64,000 nt of DNA, from positions 678,501-742,500 of the forward strand of contig WPIO01000075.1 in NCBI GenBank assembly GCA_009760855.2, written 5' to 3'. This DNA is from Cristatella mucedo. Taxonomy: Eukaryota > Bryozoa > Phylactolaemata > Cristatellidae. Both the position numbers and the translations under genes were made by a program. The notes under the pieces were generated by a model. That model did not search any database, was not told the DNA's origin, and worked only from the letters and a program-made list of their open reading frames with translations. Shown here in pieces: positions 49,915-63,025 of the stretch. Numbering within the stretch: the stretch's first letter is position 1; every line of letters starts with the position of its first letter.

Positions 49915-50056
49915 TTAGGCCCAGGGGTTAGGGTGCTCGCCTGAGACGCCTTTGACGATTGAGATTTTGGACTCGAGCCCTGCGGCATACGTGAAGCGCC
50001 CGGGTGGTGACTGGGTTCTCTTGGGGCTCTATACAAATGAAGTAAATACATTTATG
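49915..50056 (+). mobile_element. SINE-2 copy
   Basis: GGCCCAGGGGTTAGGGTGCT head, B-box in GGACTCGAGCCCTGCGGCAT, and a tail with GTGAAGCGCC, GGGTTCTCTTGG and CTATACAAATGAAGTAAA. Confidence 0.82.
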
Positions 50057-50059
50057 TAT

Positions 50060-50343
50060 AGTCAGCCCCCGACTTACGAAATATAAAGAGACCGACAAAC
50101 CTGTCGTAACTCGAATTTTTGTAAGTCGAGAATAGTATACGATACTTGGTCTACTACGAATACGTCGCGACACTGCCTGACACCGTTTTCTCCCTACTGT
50201 TTGCGGCGTTGTCATATCTACTGACCGCACTCGGATTTTGAAAGTTTTCTTGAATACATTATTATTATTTTTTCGCGTGACCTTAGCAGAGTTCTTATCA
50301 CCAAATTTTCGTAAGTCTAACCGTAGGAATTCAGTGGCTGACT
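50060..50343. mobile_element. Probable MITE with imperfect terminal inverted repeats
   Basis: The left end AGTCAGCCCCCGACTTACGA and the right end, read in reverse, AGTCAGCCAC...GACTTACGAAA share AGTCAGCC and GACTTACGAAA. A 284-base body has no coding capacity. The end pattern resembles Tigger/pogo-type elements, but this is from memory. It abuts the 3' end of the SINE-2 copy. Confidence 0.55.
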
Positions 50344-51240
<897 letters not shown>

Positions 51241-51558
51241 ACAGCGAAAAGAGCAACGAGAGGCCAAAAAAGGAAGTGTCAAGGAGAGAGAAAGAGATAC
51301 TTTACTTAATGAGGCCATTCTCTTTAGAAGACCGTGTAGCGGCATTGGGTTTAAATATCTTGAATAGTCTCCCTTTTTATGTCGAAAGCAGATTGGGAAT
51401 AGGAGGCCAGCGTCTAGCCGGTGCAGTGGCAATGAGCCAGGCCGGTACAAGCTTTTAGGGCGAGTCAAAAGGGAAAATCTCTTCGAAAAATAGACTTTTG
51501 AAGGATTACTGGCCAGAGAGTAGTCTGGCTCTGCCAGCAGGGCCGCCTCATTAGCTGA

Positions 51559-51951
<393 letters not shown>

Positions 51952-51952
<1 letters not shown>

Positions 51953-53245
51953 GCTCGCGTGCGAACGCGACGTGGTCACGTGAGCAGCAGGGGGTCACAT
52001 GAACTGCTAGTGGGGGAATCATCTGAGCTGCATGGCTGCCGAGGAGTGTAGGGCTACAGCAGCGTTCATACGAAGTAGCAAGCGTTGAAAATTTGCTTGC
52101 GTAGACGAGTCCATGAACTGGGTCGGTGAGAGTCGCTCTCTCGATTGGCAGTTGCTCAAGGCTCGTTCGAGCCAACGCCCAAGTTTTCCGGCGTCGCGTC
52201 CAGACGAGATTCTGCAACTGAAATGACAGCTCGGCGCTCCAATGCTCGGCTATATGAGAGTCTGTAAACGTGTCTGCATGCCCACGTGCAAACACTGGTC
52301 ATTCCATATGCACCCACTTAGATATCAGATCAAATATTTGCCGTCGCAGCCTCAATGTATCTACAATTCAATTATCTACATTTGCCCACCGGGGCATTCA
52401 CACGTGTGCACATTGTCTCCCAGCGCCAAGTCGGCCGCCGACGATGAAAGCCGAAGCATCTGAAGTGGCTTCTGAACAAAGCCCACGTGACAGTCATTTG
52501 AAGGACCGTCAAAAGAACCGATGCAACATAGAGGTGGCAGTGGTACTAAGAGCAGTGGAGAGCAAGGAGCAACATGTCTCACGTGACTCACGTGGCGGCC
52601 TCAGGGCGCAAGAAGAAGCTTGCAGCTCATAATCAAGCCCCGAACTCGAGCTTGTAAGGAAAGGGGACGAAATGCCTATACGGCGAGGCCCGGATTTAGT
52701 GTCCGGCCAGCTGAGGCCGTGCTGTGATTCTCCTGATTCAGCAAACGTGGATATGGTAGTAGCAGGCTATTGTGTGCCTGTGTATGTGCACGCGGGTGCA
52801 AGCATCCCGTGCGTACGTGCATAGGTGAAGGAACCCAACCTGCCAGCTCTGGTCAGCCGGTAAGGACTAATCGAAGCAGCAGATGCTAACGGGACTATTG
52901 CCCATGCTATTCTACCACTGACCTTGATAGCTGCTCTGTGACATGCCAGTGAGCATGCGACAGAACCCATTTAGCAAGTACTTAGCCCAGCCCCATTAAC
53001 CTTGGCCGTCGGACATTTTGTCGCTTCCTTAGAAGCTTGTAAGAGTGAAGGGCTCAGAGCGAAAGAGGCCCACAGCTTCAGACCATAGAGGCCCACAGCG
53101 TTAGATCATGGAGGCTCACAGCCGGGTCAGTGTTATATGCTAGAGCTTATCATTCAACAGAGTCGGCATTGCTTCAGCTGTAAAACGACTATCCTAGGAA
53201 TATAGACTTAGCTAGAGCCTGTGTGCCTGTTTTGCTCGCTCCTTC
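51952..53245. other. No gene recognised
   Basis: Unique sequence. A 120-codon plus frame at 52270-52632 has no recognised motif. Confidence 0.4.
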
Positions 53246-53453
53246 TGCAGCTTTTCATACTATTCCGTCGCCATGTCCTTCTCGAGCGCCTCGAATCTTG
53301 TCTGGGCATCACTGGTACAACACTGCAATGGTTCAGTTCGTATCTCAGTGGGAGGCTCCAGAGTATTGATGTGAACTGACGAAGATCATCCGAGGAACCA
53401 CTGAACTATTGGGAGCATCGGGGCTCCGTGCTTGATCTGGTTCTTTTCACTGT

Positions 53454-53454
<1 letters not shown>

Positions 53455-53512
<58 letters not shown>

Positions 53513-53658
53513 CTCTCACTGTCTCTCTCACTGTCTCTCTCTTTATCTCTCTCTACTCCCTCTCTCTCTGTGTCTCTCTCTTTATCTCTCTCTCTTTCTT
53601 CCTCCCCCTCTCTCTCTTTATTTCTCTCTCTCTCCCTCTCTCTCTCTCCCTCTTTCTC

Positions 53659-53689
<31 letters not shown>

Positions 53690-53828
53690 ACTCCCTCTCT
53701 CACTGTCTCTCTCACTGTCTCTCTCTTTATCTCTCTCTACTCCCTCTCTCTCTCTCTCTCTCTCTCTCTTTATCTCTCTCTCTCTTTCTTCCTCCCCCTC
53801 TCTCTCTTTATCTCTCCCTCTCTCTCTT

Positions 53829-53866
<38 letters not shown>

Positions 53867-53912
53867 CCCTCTCTCACTGTCTCTCTCACTGTCTCTCTCT
53901 CTTTATCTCTCA
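53455..53912. repeat. (CT)n array inside a LINE
   Basis: About 455 bases of CT-rich sequence with higher-order repetition: CTCACTGT triplets, CTCTTTATCTCTCTCTACTC and TTCTTCCTCCCC blocks occur two or more times in the same order. Long Ser/Leu frames here are artefacts. Confidence 0.95.
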
Positions 53913-54418
53913 TTGAATGAAGATAAAGCCACCATCCTAGTCATGGGCAAACCAATTATAATTCCGAAATTGGGAATTCTAGCGATCAAAATTGGCATTG
54001 CCAGCATATCTTGTGTTGAATCTGCACGAAATCTAGAAGTCTTGTTCTAAAGCGACCTTATATTAGACGACTGCATCAGCCCCACAGTCGTCAGCCTACT
54101 TCCAGCTATATAATATTGCTACTGTTCGGGCTTGCTTCGACAGGAACACTACAACTAAACTTGTCTATGCATTTCTGACATTCTGTCTCGACTCCTGTAA
54201 CTCACTACTTCCGGTCTACCGGTTTGTGCAATCACAAGCTTATAGCTGGTGCAAAACTCTGCAGCTAGGCTTGTCTGTCTTAAGCAACGCAGTTGCCACA
54301 TCACACCCCTTCTCGCCGAACTGCACTGGCATCCAGTCAAGCAACGCATCGACTTCAAGGTTCCGTCACTTACTTTTAGGTCCCTTCATTCCTTGGCACC
54401 AGCCAAGTACCTATCAGA

Positions 54419-54500
54419 TAATAATAATGCACTTGATAAAGCGCCCTCAGAGAACTCAATCTCTCTCTAGGCGCTTTACATTTGCTGCAAAGGGATCAAG
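54419..54500 (-). mobile_element. LINE family-1 3' end nested in a LINE
   Basis: ATAATAATAATGCACTTGAT then AAAGCGCCCTCAGAGAACT and GGCGCTTTACATTTGCTGCA, in reverse orientation, interrupts the host copy between its YLS and PPS(Q)AK coding parts. Confidence 0.88.
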
Positions 54501-54949
54501 TCCCCCACCCAGCTAAGTATCGTACCACATGCTTTTCTGAATCAAACGTTTAGCTACATCTCCTAAAACCTCAAATACTTTGGAGAAATTGCTTTTAGTT
54601 CGTATGCCCCAAAGCCTGGAGCCCACTTCCGACTGGCATTATGATATACCTTAACATTAAAAAAGAAGCTACAACCCATCTATTTATCTCAGTATTTAAT
54701 GACTCCATGTGACTCGTCATTTGTATGCTTATGCATGCTGACACTTTGCATGCTGCCACTAACCGTATTTGCATGCTGACCTTGTGCATGTCACCTCTAA
54801 CCATATTATGCTTGCTTTCATTAAGTACTCTAACACTAATAAAGGGCCTAGAAAGAGAGTAAGTTCTCTGAAGGTACTATAGAAATGTATTATCTTTATT
54901 ATTACAGCGCCCAGAGGTTTAACGCTATCACAGGCAAATAATCTGTGCT

Positions 54950-55110
54950 AAAAAATGTTAGCTGATTCCACAGTCTCATTTGCATATCGGCAGAAGAGCC
55001 TCAAAGTCTACCACCGCCATTTGCGGTGGGCAGGCAATAAAGGATTGCGAACAGCAGGGCTCGAAAAAAGGGTGCTGGACTGGTCAACTCGCGAATGTGG
55101 GCCGGCCTTA
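54950..55110 (-). mobile_element. SINE-1-related copy, decayed
   Basis: TTAGCTGATTCCACAGTCTC, GGCAGAAGAGCCTCAAAG and CAATAAAGGATTGCGAACAG match the body of SINE-1 in reverse; the head is diverged. Confidence 0.65.
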
Positions 55111-55700
55111 TGGCTCCGGATGAAGCTAGCTGCATTTCGGGACGGAGCGTGGCTGATCGAACTAGATCCGGCGGCCACGAGACTTGGGTGACTGCTGTGT
55201 CGGCTGCCTGCTAGCGATAGCTCATTGTCGGCAATGGAGCGTGCACTGTGACAGGCAGATCGTCACGCTGTGAACTTGTAGTAACCCCTCCTTTGCAGCT
55301 GGCTGTCTTTCGCTGTTAGCATTTACATCTTATCCGGTTCGTCTTTTCCGCCTTCTTCGTATAAGAATAGCCGTCACAACACAACTTAACGCCGCTTCGA
55401 GTGAAGTAGATAAATTTCATCTCGGTATCGTTTAGCTTGTTCGTCCTAGTCGTTCGTAAATATGATCGCATTATGATTCTATGCCGTAATACTGTATTAT
55501 TTATACCCATTTTCGTGATATATCTAATTGGCATATCAGCAGTTCATTGAGCAAAACGTCAAAGTACAGTTTTTGTGATTAGACTACTTAAAACGACTGT
55601 GTAGTGCAAAGTCAACCAGTCAATATGTCATGCGGAATTAACAAAACGTCCAATTATACTGAGTTGATTTTTATTTCAACGGAGCGTGAACTTCATTTGA
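55111..55700. other. No gene recognised
   Basis: Unique sequence with no supported exon. Confidence 0.4.
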
Positions 55701-55702
55701 TC

Positions 55703-55704
<2 letters not shown>

Positions 55705-55748
<44 letters not shown>

Positions 55749-55775
55749 ATATGTATATATGTATATATGTATTCT
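55705..55775. repeat. (AT)n / GTATATAT array
   Basis: A pure AT array, then four GTATATAT-like units. Confidence 0.95.
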
Positions 55776-55829
55776 TAGTTATACATTCATCAATATAGGG
55801 GGAAATGTCCTACCCTTGGGGTAATGTCG

Positions 55830-55920
55830 TCGGGGGGGGGGAGGGAAATGTCCTAGGGTCCACCTTGGGTCAGGGGGAGGAACGTCGGTGGGGGGGAACG
55901 TCGGGGGGGGGGTGTCTTAC
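55830..55920 (+). repeat. Cluster of G-runs
   Basis: Five or more G-runs of 5 to 10 bases within about 90 bases, some in a repeated AACGTCGG context. No gene was recognised around it. Confidence 0.85.
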
Positions 55921-56394
55921 AGCCGCTGTTGCGACGCTAAATACTGCAAGACATTTGCAATTCCTTCAAATGAGTAGCTGCTAACCCCAGCTTCCTATAA
56001 TCTGCCTCTCAGGTCCTACGGGTGCATACAGTTCCTGTATACATGAACAAAGCCCTATTTTAAAAACACGTGTAAGGTATATGTTTGCGTTTGTGTATGC
56101 ATTTGTGTGTGCGTGCGAGCGTACGTGTTTGTGTGTCTAGGCAACATACACGCTTGCTCACAGTAAAAAGTGATCGGCTCCATTGCGAACAATGCATCGT
56201 TTTTGGAGTTGAGCCGTACAGTACGCTGTGTATAAAATTAGCTTCCAAACAGCTACATATGTACTTGCATAATTTGTTGGTCGTGATTGTTTGCTATCAT
56301 TGAATTCCGCTTCGATGTCAATAAATTTAATTTACTCTCGGTCACTTTTCGAAAACGCTATTGTAGAGCTTAGGCAAAACCTTTAGGAGAAATC

Positions 56395-56395
<1 letters not shown>

Positions 56396-56456
<61 letters not shown>
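56396..56456. repeat. (GA)n microsatellite
   Basis: An almost pure GA array of about 60 bases. Confidence 0.97.
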
Positions 56457-56459
<3 letters not shown>

Positions 56460-59325
56460 GGAAGCTCAACCAGGATTGAACAGTTACTATTTTCGGTGAC
56501 ACTTTATAATCTCGCGAAGACATTGGGCTGTCAGCGATGTAAAGGTCATCAGCCGGGTCCATGGAAAAAACTACGCTCTACACATTTTATGCACTTCTCG
56601 TCTTATAAAAAAGCCTAACGTGGAACTTTTTTATTGTTTAGTGTACCTGATACTTTAGTGAAGTTAGTCTTGCCGCCTGTATCCGTGCAAAGAGGATGCA
56701 GTCGCGTAAGTCTACGCATCAGATGGTACCTTTGCGTAGCGTGAGAGCAGGTTATCTTATCGTCGCCTCAGAGGAGCTAATATTAATATTAGTGCTACTC
56801 CGGCGGTTACCGCGCGTACACTGCATCGGTCAAGCCCTCCTGAAATTGGACATAAAAAAGTCTCATAAATAGGACCCAGACAGCTGGCAGCTTCCCGCTT
56901 GTGGTCGTGGCGAAAACGCTTTCTACGAGCGGCCGCTAGGTGCCACTCCGAGCGAATTTTCTTGTCGACATTGGAGCAAATTCCGTCTCTAACTTATAGC
57001 TTTCCGAGGCAAACTCCTCTGGATGGAATGCACATTCGCATTTACCTAAGCAGAGGAGCGGCGGCTCTCCGAGCAGCTGGCGACGCGCTTTCGCGGACGT
57101 AGCGTCGTTCGACATCGTAACGGCTTCGAAATGCCGATTCCCGATCGAGTCATTGTAGCGGCAGATGGAGAGCGCAATGGATGCAAAGCGAAGAGGAGGA
57201 AGAAGAACAGGAAGAAGCAGCGAAAGAGGAAAGAAGCGTCCGACGGGATGCTCATCTCAGAAGAGGCAAGTTGCTAGAAAAAAACGAGTCTGCGCGTACT
57301 CGCTGTCTCTGTCTTGATCTCGCCGATTTCCGTTTCGTCCGTCGCTGGCTGCGTTGCTGTCCCGGCTCGGCCGCTTCGGGCTTGTCCAGTATTAAAAAAA
57401 ATGAGGATCGCCATTTGCCACTACTGGCAACTTGCATGCATTCGGCAAACGCGTCGTAAGGGTGCATGCAGCAGATGCGTGGCACTTTCTGTACGAATGC
57501 GAGTCTCACGAGCGGTACCGGAAGAGGCGCCAGTGTAACATTCGCGCTGGCCGCAGCAGATAGACGCGGGCTGTCCAACCATTAGCGAGGGCAATTATAG
57601 TTGTATGAGCCTTGCGAATCCATTGACTGCAGCGGGTAACGCTCAAGCTAAATGCGAGAGCGGCCGTCTGAAAATTAACGTGTAAGTGACGAGGACGCAG
57701 GAAAGGGCGTAACTGGCGGCTGCAGCCCCCTCGAAGGAACCCGGCAGGGGGCGCCCCCCCCGGCATGCCCGCTTGTCTCTTTCATCTCTGCCATTATGAG
57801 CGAGCTGGCGCCCCATCTCCTCCGGAACCTGGGGGGGGGGGCAATTTAAGGCTCCACATTTTAAACGAGGAATTTTACATGATCCGTAAATTATGGGGGG
57901 GGGGGGCTTGGCTCGGTACTGCCTTGGCCTGCGGTGCGTGCGTCTCCAAGACGATGGGAAGGCGATCGATGGGAAGGCGATCGAAGACCACTTCCCGATA
58001 AGAAAAGCGACAGCGGTGAGTATGCTTCAAATGCTTGGCCAACACTGACGGAAGTCTGACGGAAGCCAGGAAAGAACGACCAATCGTAGTACGCGACTTC
58101 AAGAGCTCGAATTCTTCACAGCTTAGACGAATGATGCGGCGGACGAATTGACCGGCGAGACAGTCGTGACACGTTGCGAAAGAGTCGCTCTCTATAAGAC
58201 AGTGAAGCTGTATTATTGTTTTTTGCTTTTCTTTTGCGCAATGCAAGCGAAGCAAGGAGAATATGAGCTGCGGCAAGCTGGAATTCGCCGAGAGGTTCGC
58301 GCTTCCTGTTTCGTCCGCCATCGTTTGCTATGCGAAGCTGACTTGAGCTGCGCGTCCAACTCCGAGGGGCTTCAGTTATGTTCACTCGAGTTTGAATTCA
58401 GCAGGGCTAACTCGACTGTTCAGTGTCGCGTGAAATATTTATTGATAATTGTTCATTCCGCGATATTCCAACAGAATTTCTGGATGAATGCTTACGCGTT
58501 CAATTTCATGTGTGCCAATGGGCTAGCATGACAGCGGTCGAAACAGGCTGCTCTGACTACGTATTCCCGTTTTTATAGAAATCCTATAGGTCTGACATAT
58601 CGAAATGCCTTCATTGGTAAGAGTTTAAATTTGAAATCGCAAAGGGGCTCCAAAGGAATAGTCTTGGTGTGTTAGAATTGAAGTTAAAAATGAATTTGAT
58701 TTCCACAATGCAAGTAAACAGGAACTGAGTGCTATTGTGACTCGTCAACAATTCTTGGTTCAGGCTTGCTCAGCCTTGTTTACAAGAGTTTTACAGACCG
58801 TCATTTGATGTTGGACACTAATTAATTAAATTTGTTGAACGTTGCGGCGGTCATGCTTGAGTCGTGTATCAATGCGAGAACGCGGTTTATTGTTATTACT
58901 GACCAATCATAGTGAGCAGAGTCGTATTTTAATTAGCCAAAAATCGAATATGACCACCATTTATAGCTGTACTGCACCAAGCTAAGGGTAGGCTGCATTA
59001 AAAAAGATATGCTCGAAGAGCCTTTTTGTGTCAGTTTGCAATTCATGGCGCGACAGTGTATCGTGCCAAAAGGGAAAGGACAAGTTCGGCAAGCATCATC
59101 AAGTCTGGATGTGGTCAAAGTAATTTCCAGCTCGAAAATGGTGCGATTGACTTGCTACTAATAAAAAAAGCTCTCCTTAATTCATTAAACTGATTCATTT
59201 GTTTAAGGTTTTATTAAAAATGCACTTCGAGAATTCTTTTTACTAAAGACATAGCCCCGACAATTGGTGTCGTTGAGCTTGAAGTGGAAGCATCAGTTAC
59301 AGTTAAACAAAGTCTACGATGTCTA
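56457..59325. other. No gene recognised; CpG-rich at 57.0-58.1 kb
   Basis: The middle part is CpG-rich, with G-runs at 57832 and 57895 and a 15-base direct repeat (GATGGGAAGGCGATC) at 57954 and 57969. Plus and minus frames up to about 148 codons have no motif. The rest is AT-leaning unique sequence. Confidence 0.4.
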
Positions 59326-59329
59326 CGAA

Positions 59330-59550
59330 GTCTACGATGCCTGCTGACACTGTGCATGCTGCCACTAACCACATTTACATTCTGACCCTGTGCATGTCAC
59401 CCCTAACCATGTTATTCACATTGTTTATCAAGCATGATATTGCTCATCATTCAATCGCGTTTCCCTATGCAGCAAATGTAAAGCGCCTAAAAAGAGATTG
59501 AGTTCTCTGAGGGCGCTTTATTAAGTGCATTATTGTTATTATTATTACGA
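59330..59550 (+). mobile_element. LINE family-1 3' end
   Basis: GCTGACACTGTGCATGCTGC, the AAAGCGCCTAAAAAGAGATT block, GAGGGCGCTTTATTAAGTGC and an ATT-rich tail. Confidence 0.9.
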
Positions 59551-59585
59551 TCGCTTACTGCCAGTCCTATCTTGCAACCCCATAA

Positions 59586-60290
59586 GAATAATAATAATAA
59601 GACTCCTATATTTCACCACCAGCAAATTTTAATCTTTTTCTGGGCACTTTAAATCTGCTGTAAAGAAAACGCGACGAAGTGTTTAGTAGTTACATGCATA
59701 GAGTCAGCACGCACAAGCACACAAAGAAAATTTTACAAGAATTCAGCAAATGCTGTGAGGAACAGGTGCATTTGTTCTTTTTAAGTGCTTGATTGCATAG
59801 GCTGGAAGACCTGCTTGCAGGAAGTTACAGAAATAGAGACGGGACGTCACAAATACGTGAGCCAACTTGGATGGGATATCCCTGTCTAGGCAGACCCAAA
59901 TTTTCGCAACATTATGTATCTGAAAGTTTGCAGACATGCTGTGGAGCTGATGCGGTCCTCAAGTGTACGGTCACTTTGAAGCAAGACGCTTTGATTTCGG
60001 GCAGATGCTACACGAGACGCAGGAGATGTACGCTGGCAGAGCCACTTTTGAGGAATAGATTTAGCAATTTCTGAGTCGCACTAGGTTTAGCCGATAGCTA
60101 TTGAGTCGATTTTATCGTAATTAAATTTGAGAAGATTTGCTGCCACCCAAGTGTGATTGTCGGCAGCTCATGCAGCAAGGGAGTCAAGAGAGTTTGACTT
60201 GCTTGAATGTGCTTGAATGCTAGGAGGCATTAAAGCATCGGTACTGCTGTGCGTCATGTGCAAAGAAATGAAAGCCTAAATTGTTCAATT
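59586..60290 (-). mobile_element. LINE family-1 copy, inverted, with YADD remnant
   Basis: Reverse strand from the inner end: FHFFAHDAQQYRC, a damaged form of the FHFYADDTQLY catalytic box, then SANFQIHNVAKIWVCLDRD and LAHVFVTSRLYFCNFL, then an abrupt jump to the 3' UTR and an (ATT)n tail at 59586. A large internal deletion and many stops are present. It is in a tail-to-tail arrangement with the 59330-59550 copy. Confidence 0.82.
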
Positions 60291-60315
60291 GTCTTATTAA
60301 ACGGGGAGCACAGAA

Positions 60316-60367
<52 letters not shown>
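60316..60367. repeat. (TA)n-(TG)n microsatellite
   Basis: A short TA array continuing into a TG array. Confidence 0.95.
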
Positions 60368-60369
<2 letters not shown>

Positions 60370-61175
60370 CGGCTGCTTTTTAAGTGCGACGCTCAGCATC
60401 TAAACCGTCTTGCGAAGGATCGAAATAATTTGGTGTGGCATTCAGAAGGAGCATGCTCACAGCTAAGCTTCTTATGCCTAAATTGCAAGTCTTCTAGAGA
60501 GAACTGCTAATAACTGCAGTTACCGCGCAGAACACTTATTATAGACACTGCTTTGAACTCTGCAAGCATTTTCGGTAGTAAGAGAACGCATACACGGTGA
60601 AGGTTGACGTTTAAGTACGAAAATATAAGTAGGGACGTTTCTCAGCTTGGGATCATCCGTTGAGACTCCTGTGTAAATAGCTGCCCTAGTGCGCTCGTGC
60701 GGAGATTTCGTGTCACATTACCAAGCCAATCGAATGATCTAAATCGAGAGGTCACAACATTTGCAGTAGTCCGCAGAATGACAACCAGCTGATGGCAGTA
60801 TTGTTCTCCTCAAAACAACTGGCGAAGTCGATGGGCCGATCCATCATTTCCCGCTTCCAGCTGTCGACGACGAAAGATTGCTGAAGCGTGCCCACTGCAC
60901 AGCCCGTGAAATCACTGGAATGCACAGGCCATGGGCAGCCGTGTGGCCGCCTTTTTTTCGAAGCGAGAACTATTGCTGTGTGGCTCGGATGACTGAAGCG
61001 AAAAGCGCACTCTGGAAAGGATCCAGGTTGCCCCCAGGCAGCGAAACGAATTCAGGCAGGGTGGTTAGGCAATGTTTGATACCGACCCCGTGAAAGGTTC
61101 GAAGAGCTGCAAGGCACATGCACTTATACCGATTCAATAGCCTGGGGGGGCGCGCGCACGCAGGCTATTGAAGCA
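60368..61175. other. No gene recognised
   Basis: Unique sequence. A 71-codon plus frame at 60878-61093 has no motif. A palindromic-looking CGCGCGC patch lies at 61150-61185. Confidence 0.4.
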
Positions 61176-61177
61176 CG

Positions 61178-61180
61178 CGC

Positions 61181-61224
<44 letters not shown>
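61178..61224. repeat. (GT)n microsatellite
   Basis: A pure GT array of about 44 bases. Confidence 0.95.
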
Positions 61225-61225
<1 letters not shown>

Positions 61226-61380
61226 CGAGATCCTCGGTGATAGAACGTCACACGTGTCCAGGGTGCACTCTATTTGCTAGTGCCGATGGATTTGAAGGGC
61301 GGAGCTGCTTACTCGAAGAGACATAAAGACGGCTACAGGCCACTGCGACCAATGTCGTTAGCAGCGAGAATTTCGAGATC

Positions 61381-61433
61381 TTCCTCTCACCCCTCTCTCT
61401 CCTCTCTCCCTCCCTCCTCTCTCTCCCTCTCTT

Positions 61434-61493
<60 letters not shown>

Positions 61494-61522
61494 CCCTCTC
61501 TCTCTCTCTCTCTCTCTCTCTC
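61381..61522. repeat. (CT)n microsatellite
   Basis: A CT array with CCC interruptions at both ends. Confidence 0.96.
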
Positions 61523-61684
61523 GGCAATGGTTCTGGCCGAGCAGTCAAGGTCAACCTAGGTGCAGAGCTAGTGAATTAAGGTCCAGCTAGGGCAGTTAGC
61601 TTTTGATAGAGACGATTCAGGCGACCGAAAGGACCATTGACTAAAAATCAACTTGCGGATGAGTAGCCGTCACATGCCGCCCTG

Positions 61685-61995
61685 GTTTGGCCCATGGGTA
61701 ATGCTATTGGGCCATGATAACCCAGGATTTAAGGTTCTCAGTCTTCATGACTAAGGTATTGGGTTCTAATCTTGCAGTTTGGCCATCGTTTGCTGCCAAC
61801 TGCAAGCGGTGGTGATAGCCAATAAGGCTCTTCTGCCGCTATATAAAATGATGCTGTTAAATCAGCTAATTTTTATGATTTCTTATTTAAGGTACTCGCC
61901 TTTAATGACCCGGGTAGTAAGCTGGAGCCCAACGGTGTACGTAAAGCACCTGGATAGCGACTAAGTTCTCTTAGGGAGCTATAAAAACGACATAT
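61685..61995 (+). mobile_element. SINE-1-type copy followed by a SINE-2 copy
   Basis: At 61685-61884 a divergent head is joined to the SINE-1 body (CTGCAAGCGGTGGTGATAGC, GGCTCTTCTGCCGCTATA) and its tail. From 61890 a decayed SINE-2 follows (GGTACTCGCC, CTGGAGCCCAACGG, AAGTTCTCTTAGG, GCTATAAAAACGA). Confidence 0.72.
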
Positions 61996-62465
61996 ATTGA
62001 GGGAGGTGCGGACGAATTTACTTTGTTCAAATACAAAACATATTTCTCCTTTGGCGTAAACTGTTTAAAAGTTGGGCTGGCCAGTGGAGGACGCTTTCAG
62101 GGGGGTCTACTGCGTCTGAGAAGGTCAAGGGCATATTAGGTGGCGAAGCAGCGGCTCTACCTGTAGGCAGTTGTAATGCCCACGATTACAAGCTACGAGC
62201 TTGGCCGCTGAATTAGAACGAGTCACTTACGAAATACCCGCGATATGTCGACACTTATGAGCAGCGCGATGTATAATTACGTACGCAAGTGACTATTGTC
62301 TGACTTACGACCTGGCTACTATATACGGCATGTGCCTGACCGCAGTCGCTCTCAAGGACCAACGGTCCGCCGGTCGGTGAGTCCTAGCGCTGAGCGTGAA
62401 ATGCTGGAAGCTTGTAAGCGAGTCGGCTAGAAGTTACCAGTTGCATCAGCCGTAATATACAGGCC
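61996..62465. other. No gene recognised
   Basis: Unique sequence. Confidence 0.4.
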
Positions 62466-62467
62466 AT

Positions 62468-62472
62468 AATAT

Positions 62473-62504
<32 letters not shown>

Positions 62505-62515
62505 ATATATAATAG
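62468..62515. repeat. AT-rich simple repeat
   Basis: AT units with AATATA interruptions. Confidence 0.93.
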
Positions 62516-62741
62516 GCCATTGTTTGCACTTTTCTTACGAAGTGCTGCTAGCGCTGTTTCCGGTATATTGAGCATTGTTTCGTTGTCTCTTTGCATATTG
62601 CGAGCTTCAGGTTTTAGCAAATTGCACGAGTTGTGCTGCTGCTCGAGCTAGTGAGGGTCGCGTAGTCATAGAATGTCATAGTCATTGCCTCTGCACAAAG
62701 TCATCGCAGAAATAAGGAGATGTTTTTCAGATATCCATATA

Positions 62742-62800
62742 ATAAAAATGGTATTGGTAATAGGTCGCTTATAATGTAAGCAACCCACTACCATTTTTAT
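62742..62800. repeat. 59-bp foldback (inverted repeat)
   Basis: ATAAAAATGGTA at the left and TACCATTTTTAT at the right are perfect inverted repeats. Inside, GGTCGCTTA and TAAGCAACC pair with one mismatch. Confidence 0.8.
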
Positions 62801-62815
62801 AAGCTTTATCTAATC

Positions 62816-62973
62816 GTGATGGCATACTCGGTAAGGTAGTTGCTTTTCACGACCTTGGTCCCGAGGTTGCGCTCGAATCCTGCGGTGGGGGATTCTTTAT
62901 CGCTGCTGCAAGTGGTGGCGATAGCCACAAAAGCCCTTCTGTCGCTAAAGAAAAGAGGCTGTTAACTCATCTG

Positions 62974-62975
<2 letters not shown>
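62816..62975 (+). mobile_element. tRNA-derived SINE-1 copy
   Basis: TCGTGATGGCATACTCGGTA head, B-box changed to GCTCGAATCC, body GCAAGTGGTGGCGATAGCCA, tail AGAGGCTGTTAACTCATCTG. An AT array follows at 62976-63025. Confidence 0.85.

Positions 62976-63025
<50 letters not shown>
62976..63025. repeat. (AT)n microsatellite
   Basis: A pure AT array at the 3' end of the SINE-1 copy. Confidence 0.96.

Larger units (their letters stand above)
53250..54905 (+). mobile_element. LINE family-1, longest copy with RT palm remnant
   Basis: Before the CT array the frame reads LLERLESCLGITGTTLQWFSS, then YLSGRLQSIDVN, a stop, and a damaged version of the GVPQGSVLGPVLF palm motif (EHRGSVLDLVLF). After the array it resumes at LNEDKATILVMGKP, and continues through the C-terminal region, a nested inverted 3' fragment at 54419-54500, and the 3' UTR to ATTATTA at 54905. 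The YADD region is missing. Stops and shifts make it dead. Confidence 0.88.
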
